Source: Lysinibacillus capsici (lineage in GTDB: Bacteria > Bacillota > Bacilli > Bacillales_A > Planococcaceae). From it: 64,000 nucleotides of DNA. Of the stretch, positions 57,382 through 64,000 are shown in pieces (position 1 is the first letter of the stretch; every line of letters starts with the position of its first letter). Position numbers and translations under genes: made by a program. Under the pieces are notes generated by a model. The model saw only the letters and a list, made by a program, of their open reading frames with translations. It did no database searches and was not told the origin of the DNA. The DNA lies in contig NZ_PXXX01000010.1 of the NCBI RefSeq assembly GCF_003367505.1, positions 124,001-188,000 of the forward strand, written 5' to 3'.

Positions 57382-57975
57382 ATGTTTGAGCAGTTACAAG
57401 TTGAGCATAGTTTATTTTATATTGATCAAGACCATATGAATAGATTTAAAAATCTTGCTGCAAAGTGGCAATCAATATTTCCAGATGTTTGTGCGAAATG
57501 TTTGAATACTGTGGACGCATGGGCAAACGTGTTAAATAACTGGGTTTTCTTAAAATCGCAGCAGACCGATGAGCTCATTCTAAATCCTTCTAAAGCCATC
57601 TATTATTCCATCAATACATTCTTATTAGATGAGCTCCAAAAAATTCAAATAATTCAAAAAGTAAAAGAATGTGAGAATGATGATTTTCAGTATTTTGCGG
57701 CCTTCCACTTAGGAAATGCCATCGATTTATGGGTGTACGATACACTTGAAAAAAGTGCAGAATCTGATTTGTTAAAACCACAAAATCGAATACCTTATTA
57801 TCTTGCCTTTTTAGACGATGATTTTCAAACAGACAATGCTTTATTCCATAAAAATCAAACAAGAGCAATCAAAATATTGGCACAGGTCATTCGGTCACAA
57901 AATTGCTTTAGAATCACTGTCAGTAGTGCTGTTAATCGAGCAGTAGATATGTATGATCATTATGTAACAAAATAA
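57382..57975 (+). CDS. Unrecognised protein, 197 aa
   Basis: A real gene by its ribosome site (GGAGGAATGTGA before the ATG) and its isolated position. No signal peptide, membrane helix or known motif seen. It is mixed alpha-rich, acidic overall, with three Cys (CAKCLN, ECEND, QNCFR). FHLGNAIDLWVYDTLEK and KNQTRAIKILAQVIRS look like helices of a globular protein. No family recognised. It lies between fer and fabI, both on the plus strand, without obvious co-transcription. Confidence 0.75.
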   Translation: MFEQLQVEHSLFYIDQDHMNRFKNLAAKWQSIFPDVCAKCLNTVDAWANVLNNWVFLKSQQTDELILNPSKAIYYSINTFLLDELQKIQIIQKVKECENDDFQYFAAFHLGNAIDLWVYDTLEKSAESDLLKPQNRIPYYLAFLDDDFQTDNALFHKNQTRAIKILAQVIRSQNCFRITVSSAVNRAVDMYDHYVTK

Positions 57976-58057
57976 AATAGCACACTTTTTAATTCGTCTC
58001 TACTGTAAAGAGATGAATTTTTTTTGCTCTCTAAACTAAACTACTTCTCTTTTCATC

Positions 58058-58087
58058 TTGTTATTGCAACGTTATTTTATGTATGAT
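58058..58087 (+). promoter_or_regulatory. Predicted sigma-A promoter of fabI
   Basis: TTGTTA (58058-58063), 18-bp spacer, TATGAT (58082-58087), immediately before the FapR-type palindrome. Confidence 0.6.
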
Positions 58088-58093
58088 AAGATT

Positions 58094-58110
58094 TTAGTAG
58101 TTGGTACTAA
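58094..58110 (+). promoter_or_regulatory. FapR-type operator of fabI
   Basis: A 17-bp palindrome with arms TTAGTA and TACTAA around GTTGG, matching the FapR consensus arms (TTAGTAC..GTACTAA type). It covers the transcription start. FapR represses fatty-acid synthesis genes and is released by malonyl-CoA, so fabI is likely in that regulon. Confidence 0.8.
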
Positions 58111-58144
58111 TAACAGATATTATCTCACAAAGGAGTTCTTCATA

Positions 58145-58927
58145 ATGATGGATAATTTATTACAATTAAAAGATAAGAACATTGTTGTCATGGGCGTAGC
58201 AAATGATCGCAGTATTGCTTGGGGCATTGCTAAACGTTTATTTGACGTTGGTGCAAATGTCATCTTCACGTATCGTCAAGAACGTTCATTAAAAAAATTA
58301 CAAAAACAATTAGAAAATATCGGACAATCCGATTCTCTTGTTGTTCAATGTGATGTGAATAGTGACGACAGCACAAAAGCAGCTTTTGAAGAAATCGGCT
58401 CAAAGGTTGGTGTTATTCATGGGATTGTACATTCAGTGGCTTTTGCGCATGCAGAAGATTTACACAACCGCTTCCTTGAAACAACTCGAGAAGGCTATGC
58501 ATTCGCACAAGATACAAGTGCCTATTCACTTATTTCCACTGCAAAAGCAGCTCATCCATACATGACAGAGGGTGGCTCTATCGTTACAATGAGTTACTTA
58601 GGTGCAGAACGAGTACTTGATGGCTACAATGTGATGGGCGTTGCAAAAGCTGCATTAGAGGCTTCTATGCGCTATCTTGCTGCTGATATTGGCCAAGATA
58701 ATATTCGCGTCAATGCTATCTCAGCTGGTGCTATTCGTACACTCGCTGCAAAAGGTGTTCCTTCTTTTAACACAATCTTACACAAAATTGAAGAAACAGC
58801 TCCTTTAAAACGTAATGTTCAACAAGACGAAGTAGCAGATATGACGATTGTTATGCTATCTCACCTATCACGTGGTGTGACTGGTGAGACGATCTACATC
58901 GACGCTGGCTACAATATTATGGGTTAA
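58145..58927 (+). CDS. fabI: Enoyl-[acyl-carrier-protein] reductase (NADH)
   Basis: 260 aa from the ATG at 58145, with AAAGGAG 9 nt upstream. SDR-like: VVMGVANDRSIAWGIAKRL (residues 15-33), HSVAFAHAEDL, MSYLGAERVLDGYNVMGVAK with the Tyr-x6-Lys pair, NAISAGAIRTLAAKG. Reduces enoyl-ACP in the last step of each elongation cycle. Target family of triclosan. Promoter plus FapR site upstream; terminator follows. Confidence 0.96.
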   Translation: MMDNLLQLKDKNIVVMGVANDRSIAWGIAKRLFDVGANVIFTYRQERSLKKLQKQLENIGQSDSLVVQCDVNSDDSTKAAFEEIGSKVGVIHGIVHSVAFAHAEDLHNRFLETTREGYAFAQDTSAYSLISTAKAAHPYMTEGGSIVTMSYLGAERVLDGYNVMGVAKAALEASMRYLAADIGQDNIRVNAISAGAIRTLAAKGVPSFNTILHKIEETAPLKRNVQQDEVADMTIVMLSHLSRGVTGETIYIDAGYNIMG

Positions 58928-58931
58928 CAAT

Positions 58932-58975
58932 AAAGAAGTATGGGAGGATGTATTATCCTTCCATACTTCTTTTTG
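58932..58975. terminator. Bidirectional terminator after fabI
   Basis: Arms AAAGAAGTATGG (58932-58943) and CCATACTTCTTT (58961-58972), with inner pairing, then T-run; lies between the convergent fabI and TSUP genes. Confidence 0.88.
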
Positions 58976-58979
58976 TTGT

Positions 58980-59708
58980 TTATAGCATTGTCCATAAACT
59001 TTGGATCAACAAAATTAAGCCTGCTGCTACTAATAGAAAATAAATTAAGATTTTAAACAATTTTTGATTTAATCGCGTAAATAGCATTTGTCCAAAAATA
59101 AGTCCTAAGAAAACAATTGGCAAAGCATACATACTATATATCCAAACCATTTTACTTGTACCCTCAAAAATGACTTGAGAAAGTAAGCTAATTAGATAGA
59201 TAAATATATAGTAGGCTAGTGAAACAGCTCTAATGGTTTCTTTATTTCTATGTGTGCTCGCAAAATAGAGCAACAGTGGTGGTCCAGCCATCCCAATACT
59301 TGTTGTGAACATACCTGATATAAAACCAACGCCATAATCTCTACTCCTTGTTTGTTGAATAGAGAGATTTTTAATCAATAGAATCGTAAGCCCTATAAGA
59401 AGGATAGCGATGAGCAGCTTAAATGTGGTCACATCGACTAAGGCAAATAGTATACTACCAAAAGGAGCACCTGCAACACTACCGATCATCACCTTTTTAA
59501 GCAACGCTACATCAATATCATGTCTCACCTTCCATATGAGAGAAAACGAAATAACAAGGGACAGTATTATATTTATTTGCATCGCCTCTTGTGGTGTAAA
59601 AAGCAACAGTAAAAAAGGCGTAGCCATAACGGAAAAACCAAAACCTGTACTGGTTTGTAAAATAGAAGCTGCTAGGATAATGAAAAAATAGAAAAGTAAT
59701 TCCTGCAA
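58980..59708 (-). CDS. TSUP (TauE/SafE) family transporter
   Basis: 242 aa with about eight hydrophobic helices (FFIILAASILQTSTGFGFSV; LLLLFTPQEAMQINIILSLV; GMFTTSIGMAGPPLLLYFAS). The STGFGF and SIGMAGPP pair marks the family, which exports sulfur-containing or organic anions. Substrate unknown. TTG at 59708 with GAGGTG upstream is the start. It follows the MFS gene by 14 bp, so the two are co-transcribed. Confidence 0.87.
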   Translation of the reverse strand: MQELLFYFFIILAASILQTSTGFGFSVMATPFLLLLFTPQEAMQINIILSLVISFSLIWKVRHDIDVALLKKVMIGSVAGAPFGSILFALVDVTTFKLLIAILLIGLTILLIKNLSIQQTRSRDYGVGFISGMFTTSIGMAGPPLLLYFASTHRNKETIRAVSLAYYIFIYLISLLSQVIFEGTSKMVWIYSMYALPIVFLGLIFGQMLFTRLNQKLFKILIYFLLVAAGLILLIQSLWTML

Positions 59709-59722
59709 AATGACACCTCACA

Positions 59723-60922
59723 TCATGTTGTGATACGTTGTCTAACAATGAATCTTTTTAATAAAAATGATAGGACACAAGCAATGAATAAAAACAGAGC
59801 AATCATCACTATAACACCCATCCACCCATATTTCATCCAAAAAATGCCTCCTACTGTTCCTCCAACACTTGAACCAAAATAATAGAAAAATAAATAGAGA
59901 GAAGATGCTTGTGCTTTATCGTGGGATGCTCGTTTGCTCACCCAGCCACTTGCGATTGAATGAGCTGCAAAAAAGCCAAAGGTAAAAACTGTTATCCCTA
60001 TAATCTTTAAAGTAAGGAGCCCATTGAGCGTTACTATAGCTCCAGCTAACATAATGGCAATGGCCAGTAAGAGCATTCGTTGGCGACCATAACGATCGGC
60101 TAAACTGCCAAACCATGCCGAGCTAAATGTCCCAACTAAATAAATGACAAATATCCAACCTACAATTGTGGCACTTAAATTATAGGGAGGTGCCATTAGT
60201 TTAAAGCCAATATAATTATAAAGTGTGACAAAGCTTCCCATTAAAAGAAACCCCATCCCATAAAGACACAGCATAGAAGGATCTCTTAAATGTTGCAGTA
60301 GGGTTTTGGTCAATGCTTTTAATTGTAAAGGTCGCGCGCTGAAATGTTTGGAGCTTGGTAACATCCAGACAAACAATAAACTAACTAGTAGGCTGATTCC
60401 TCCTAGTACCATCATGCCTGTATGCCAGTTATAATGGTCCGTTAAGGTACCAATAATAACTCGTCCACTAAGTCCCCCTACTGAATTACCGCTAATATAT
60501 AAGCCCATGGCAACCCCTAAGCTTGCTGGTTCCATCTCTTCTCCCAAATAAGCCATAGCGATTGCTGGTAAACCTGCAAAAACGATGCCTTGTACAACAC
60601 GTAAAACTAAAATTGTTTCAAAGTTAGGTGAAAATGCAAGAGCTAGTGTCAGGACAGAAGCTGCAAAAATAGAAATCGTCATCAATGATTTTCTTCCCCA
60701 TGCTTCTGATAACGAACTGACAATTATTAAACTCACCGCTAATGCAAAGGTAGTTACTGAAAGAGATAAACTTGCTACAGCTGGTGAGACGTGAAATGCT
60801 TCTGAAAATGTTGGTAGTAATGGCTGCGTTACATATAGGTTAGCAAACGTAATAAAGCCTGCTAAAAATAAGGCCCAATTCGCTTTATGAAACGCCCTCG
60901 TACCCTTTTGTATATAGTCCAT
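59723..60922 (-). CDS. Major facilitator transporter (YnfM-like)
   Basis: 399 aa, twelve helices in two halves. QPLLPTFSEAFHVSPAVASL near residue 34 and LSEAWGRKSLMT (motif A loop, about residue 70) place it in the drug/sugar efflux MFS group with YnfM-like proteins; GSLADRYGRQRML is the second motif A. GlpT-type or drug substrates cannot be told apart. First gene of MFS-TSUP. Divergent from the chemoreceptor. Confidence 0.88.
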   Translation of the reverse strand: MDYIQKGTRAFHKANWALFLAGFITFANLYVTQPLLPTFSEAFHVSPAVASLSLSVTTFALAVSLIIVSSLSEAWGRKSLMTISIFAASVLTLALAFSPNFETILVLRVVQGIVFAGLPAIAMAYLGEEMEPASLGVAMGLYISGNSVGGLSGRVIIGTLTDHYNWHTGMMVLGGISLLVSLLFVWMLPSSKHFSARPLQLKALTKTLLQHLRDPSMLCLYGMGFLLMGSFVTLYNYIGFKLMAPPYNLSATIVGWIFVIYLVGTFSSAWFGSLADRYGRQRMLLLAIAIMLAGAIVTLNGLLTLKIIGITVFTFGFFAAHSIASGWVSKRASHDKAQASSLYLFFYYFGSSVGGTVGGIFWMKYGWMGVIVMIALFLFIACVLSFLLKRFIVRQRITT

Positions 60923-61100
60923 GAAACTCTCTCCTTAACTTCTTCCACATGCTACTATTATTCTAATACAATATTTCGCAAAACACACGTCTCCTTGTCA
61001 AAAAATAGACAAAAAAGGCCTTCATTTTCACCGCTACAAAAAAATAATAATTGACAAATAAAAGCACTTCGGATTTGTATGTTCTTCTTTTAATAAAAAA

Positions 61101-61141
61101 TAAATAGCTATTTTGACTTGGCAAATATTGTGCTACAGTAA
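61101..61141 (+). promoter_or_regulatory. Weak candidate promoter of the chemoreceptor
   Basis: Two alternatives in the same place: sigma-D-like TAAA (61101-61104) with GCAAATAT (61121-61128) at 16-bp spacing, or TTGACT (61113-61118) with an extended TGCTACAGT (61131-61139). Neither is strong. The remainder of the 298-bp gap from 60923 has no clear feature. Confidence 0.3.
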
Positions 61142-61220
61142 AAGTAATCATCTAGAACCATTGTCACAATGAAGACAGATGACACAACCATTTTCATTGA
61201 CGAGACTTGGAGGAATTTTT

Positions 61221-62045
61221 ATGAAAATTATTGAAGCTTTAGCCCTCGCAACACCTTATATTCATCTAGCACTAAAACAAGAAGCCATTGTAGCTGTTGT
61301 TGAAAAGGAAAATGAAACAGTCGTTAAATACTTAGCAGGTAAACGTGTGGATTCCGGCTACCATGATGGACAAAAAGTTAACGCCAATGACCAAAATGTT
61401 TTCATCGCCTTTAATGGACAAAATGCAGATGTGGTGATACCAGAGGATGTTTACGGTGTAGCAATCAATGCTTTTTCATTCCCCATTCGTGAAAATGGTC
61501 AAGTAGTAGGTGCATTAGCTTTTGGCTTACCAATAGATAATGAGCTCAAACTTGAAGATTATATGGCTACGATGGATAAGATCGTCAACAGTCTACAGGA
61601 TAAAGTACATACAATCGCTTCCCATTCTGAGGAATTAGCAGCCACTAGTGAGGAAATTAATAAGCAGGCACAGCATGCCCTAGAGGACTCTGAAAAAACA
61701 AATGCCGTGACAGATTTAATTAAAAGTATATCTCGCCAAACTAATTTACTAGGTTTAAACGCATCCATCGAGGCTGCACGTGCTGGACAGCACGGCGCTG
61801 GCTTTAATATTGTGGCACAGGAAGTTCGAAAGCTGTCCTTTGAGACGTCTAGTGCTACCGAAAATATAGAATCATCATTACGGAATATCAATAGAAATCT
61901 AGATAATCTAAAGCAAAATATGGGACAAATCAATGATGCAACAAATGAGCAAGCACAGCTCGTACAGGATTTCAGCGAAATTATAGAAGAATTAACTTTA
62001 CTTAGCCGAGAAATGAAAGGCTTTATGCACAATGCGTTAAAATAA
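61221..62045 (+). CDS. Soluble methyl-accepting chemotaxis-type receptor (YfmS-like)
   Basis: 274 aa from the ATG at 61221, with GGAGG 7 nt upstream. No membrane helix and no HAMP domain. Residues 1-120 form a small alpha/beta sensor ([37 protein letters not shown]). The rest is an abbreviated MCP signalling hairpin whose tip is [20 protein letters not shown], then [21 protein letters not shown]. subtilis YfmS is a soluble receptor of the same size. Ligand unknown. Lies 17 bp before the acetyltransferase gene. Confidence 0.88.
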   Translation: MKIIEALALATPYIHLALKQEAIVAVVEKENETVVKYLAGKRVDSGYHDGQKVNANDQNVFIAFNGQNADVVIPEDVYGVAINAFSFPIRENGQVVGALAFGLPIDNELKLEDYMATMDKIVNSLQDKVHTIASHSEELAATSEEINKQAQHALEDSEKTNAVTDLIKSISRQTNLLGLNASIEAARAGQHGAGFNIVAQEVRKLSFETSSATENIESSLRNINRNLDNLKQNMGQINDATNEQAQLVQDFSEIIEELTLLSREMKGFMHNALK

Positions 62046-62062
62046 TAATGAGGTGAACAATA

Positions 62063-62608
62063 ATGCAAATTACCATTAACCAAGATTTAGCTTTACGGAT
62101 GATCGCACCTGAAGATGCAGAGAAGGTTTTTGCATTAACGGATGCCTCGAGGGAATATTTGAAAGAATGGCTACCATGGCTAGATTTTACAAAAGAACTG
62201 GCGGATACAAAAGCCTATATTGAGGGCTGTATTAAGGGACATGAAGCGAACAGTAGCCTCTCCCTAGTCATTCTCTTTAAAAATGAAATTGTTGGCATTG
62301 CAGGCTTTAACGCGATTAATCCGAGCAATAAAATCGGCACTATTGGCTATTGGTTGAGCGAAGGAGCACAAGGACATGGCATCATGACGAAAACGGTAAA
62401 AGCTTTATTGCAATATGCCTTTGAAACATTGAAGCTTCATAAAGTTGAAATTCGTGTTGCTGAAGCCAATCACAAAAGTCGCGCAATCCCAGAACGTCTT
62501 GGATTCATGCAAGAAGGAACCATTCGAGCTGCAGAATGGCTCTACGATCATTATGTAAATCACGTTATTTATGGCATGCTTGTAAGTGAATGGCAGCAAC
62601 AACTATAA
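62063..62608 (+). CDS. RimJ/RimL-family N-acetyltransferase (YdaF-like)
   Basis: 181 aa GNAT. LRMIAPEDAEKVFALTDASR at the start, EWLPWLD (family signature), IGTIGYWLSEGAQGHGIMTK (acetyl-CoA loop, Gln-x-x-Gly-x-Gly variant), LHKVEIRVAEANHKSRAIPE and LGFMQEGTIR. Close in kind to B. subtilis YdaF, a putative ribosomal-protein acetyltransferase. AGGTGAA precedes the ATG. Ends at a bidirectional terminator. Confidence 0.92.
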   Translation: MQITINQDLALRMIAPEDAEKVFALTDASREYLKEWLPWLDFTKELADTKAYIEGCIKGHEANSSLSLVILFKNEIVGIAGFNAINPSNKIGTIGYWLSEGAQGHGIMTKTVKALLQYAFETLKLHKVEIRVAEANHKSRAIPERLGFMQEGTIRAAEWLYDHYVNHVIYGMLVSEWQQQL

Positions 62609-62643
62609 AAAAACGACCTGATGAGATCATCAGGTCGTTTTTT
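62607..62643. terminator. Bidirectional terminator
   Basis: Perfect 11-bp stem (62614-62624 with 62627-62637), flanked by seven A and six or more T, between convergent acetyltransferase and floT genes. Confidence 0.95.
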
Positions 62644-62644
62644 G

Positions 62645-64000
62645 TTAGGATTGTTCTACCGCTTCTTTCGTTTCTTCAGGTGCTTGCTTTTTTTCAAGTC
62701 CTAAAGCAATCTGCTCTAATTCTGGACGCAATGTGTGCTTCCCAGCATAGCTCTCGATCAGCTCTTTTACATCGAGACCAGAAGTTTCTTTTAATGTTTC
62801 TTGAAGTGTAGACATTAAATTGGTTGCGTAAGATGTCACCTTATTCGCACCACTTCCCTCTCCACCACCAGTATCGACCACTGTAATCTTATCGATATTG
62901 CCAAGTGGACTTGCAAGCTCTTTTGCATACTCTGGCATCATGCGTACAACCATATCCAGTACAGCTGCTTGACCATAGTATTCAAAGGCTTCGGCAATCT
63001 TACGTTTAGCTTCAGCTTCAGCCAGACCACGTAGACGAATGATATCAGCCTCCGTCTCCCCTTGTGCTCGCTCTGCATCAGCTTTGGCAAGACCATCCAA
63101 ACGAATTTTCTCTGCCTCTGCTTTTGCTAATGATTCAATACGATATTTTTCCGCATCAGCCTGTGCAAGCTCACGCATTTTTTCGGCTGCAGCATTTTGC
63201 TCCACTGCATAGCGATCTGCATCTGCTTTCTTTTTAACCTCAGAGTCATATTGCTTTTCTCTACGTAAAATCTCTTTTTCTTCTAATTCAATTTGCTTTT
63301 GACGCTCGATAATGCGAATTTGCATTTCTTGCTCCGTTACTTCCTGCTTAGCACGAGCAGTTTCAAGCTCATACGCTTGGTCAGCACGCGCTTTGGCAAT
63401 ATCCTGCTCACGTCGGAACTCAGCTACTTTTAATTGATTTTCTTTTTCTGCTTCTGCAATTTCCGTCGCACGCTCTAGTTCTGCCTTTTGTGCTTCCTTA
63501 GACGCTTCTGCACGTTTAATACGTGTTTCTTTTTCTGCATCTGCTGTCGCAATATCAGCATCTCGCTTTACCTGTGCGATTCTCGGTTTCCCTAGTGAGT
63601 CTAAATAGCCATTTTTATCTCGTACATCCTTGATCGTGAAGGATACAATGACAAGACCCATCTTTGCTAAATCTTGTGAAGCAACACGTTGAACTTCCTG
63701 TGAGAATTTATCGCGGTTTTTGTAGATTTCTTCAACCGTCATAGATCCTAAAATGGAACGTAAATGACCTTCTAATACTTCACGTGCTTCCCCTTCGCGC
63801 TCTGCTTTTTGCTTGCCTAAAAACTGCTCTGCTGCTGTCGCAATTTCTGAAATGGAACCGCCAATTTTAATAATGGCTGTACCATCTGCCATAACAGGAA
63901 CACCTTGCTCTGTATACACCTCAGGCGTTGTCACTTCTAGTTTACTAGAAAGTAAGCTTAACGGCTGTGCTTGTTGGAAAATAGGGAATACAAATGTACC
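62645..64000 (-). CDS. floT: Flotillin-like protein FloT (YuaG), 5' end cut by window edge
   Basis: Open to base 64000, so the N-terminal membrane anchor is missing; 451 codons are seen. Visible N-terminal part reads GTFVFPIFQQAQPLSLLSSK then the PHB/SPFH domain (LEVTTPEVYTEQGVPVMADG; GHLRSILGSMTVEEIYKNRD; VASQDLAKMGLVIVSFTIKD). A long Ala/Glu-rich coiled coil follows with repeated EA motifs, and a short acidic tail. Flotillins organise membrane microdomains rich in signalling and secretion proteins. In B. subtilis it pairs with NfeD-type yuaF upstream, beyond this window. Confidence 0.94.
   Translation of the reverse strand, partial: GTFVFPIFQQAQPLSLLSSKLEVTTPEVYTEQGVPVMADGTAIIKIGGSISEIATAAEQFLGKQKAEREGEAREVLEGHLRSILGSMTVEEIYKNRDKFSQEVQRVASQDLAKMGLVIVSFTIKDVRDKNGYLDSLGKPRIAQVKRDADIATADAEKETRIKRAEASKEAQKAELERATEIAEAEKENQLKVAEFRREQDIAKARADQAYELETARAKQEVTEQEMQIRIIERQKQIELEEKEILRREKQYDSEVKKKADADRYAVEQNAAAEKMRELAQADAEKYRIESLAKAEAEKIRLDGLAKADAERAQGETEADIIRLRGLAEAEAKRKIAEAFEYYGQAAVLDMVVRMMPEYAKELASPLGNIDKITVVDTGGGEGSGANKVTSYATNLMSTLQETLKETSGLDVKELIESYAGKHTLRPELEQIALGLEKKQAPEETKEAVEQS

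Overview
The window is chromosomal DNA of a low-GC, endospore-forming Firmicute. Sporulation and germination genes (spoIVA, sleB-ypeB, prsW), bacillithiol genes (bshA, ypdA), a menaquinol:cytochrome c reductase (qcrABC) and an SLH-anchored surface enzyme point to the Bacillales. Gene order follows the dinG-pan-birA-cca-dapB-qcr-aro-hep-hbs-spoIVA-der-cmk-sleB-recS-fer stretch of Bacillus subtilis, and the sequence style is most like Lysinibacillus or a close relative. The genus is an inference from gene content and recall; no search was run. No rRNA, tRNA, CRISPR array, prophage or insertion sequence was recognised.

Layout. 1-8475: 3'-truncated dinG, an SLH-domain 5'-nucleotidase, the panBCD operon behind a structured leader with an intrinsic terminator, a divergent PadR/HAAS/toastrack operon, then a 600-bp gene-free stretch with folded repeats bracketed by two copies of one hairpin. 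8476-18729: birA, a mazG-dapB-mgsA-bshA-cca operon, a YitT membrane protein, a YugP peptidase, YpjA, the qcrABC complex and ypiF. 18871-27008: ypiB, ypiA and the aromatic operon aroC-aroB-aroH-hisC-tyrA-aroA, which lacks the trp genes found inside it in B. subtilis. 27290-36948: cheR, a small coiled-coil membrane protein, a three-gene fatty-acid module (thiolase, SDR, acyl-CoA ligase), ndk, the heptaprenyl diphosphate/menaquinone genes hepS-menG-hepT, mtrB (TRAP), folE and hbs. 37147-48387: spoIVA behind a sigma-E type promoter, yphF, yphE, gpsA, der, a degenerate 21-bp tandem repeat, an S1-domain protein, cmk, a PilZ protein, ypeB-sleB and prsW. 48471-57244: ansA, an unusual GNAT/class V aminotransferase fusion coupled to a PlsY paralogue, ypdA, a metallophosphoesterase, a LysM protein, recS, ypbB and ferredoxin. 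57382-64000: an unrecognised gene, fabI behind a FapR-type operator, two transporters, a soluble chemoreceptor, a RimJ/RimL-type acetyltransferase and 5'-truncated floT.

Functional links. Shikimate/tyrosine genes, hep/men genes and qcr together supply aromatic precursors, menaquinone and the complex that oxidises menaquinol. bshA and ypdA belong to bacillithiol synthesis and recycling, but bshB1 is missing from its usual place. fabI, plsY, gpsA and the acyl-CoA ligase/thiolase group touch fatty acid and phospholipid metabolism. Many of the start codons given here were moved downstream of the longest open frame because a strong Shine-Dalgarno sequence sits just upstream of an internal ATG, GTG or TTG.
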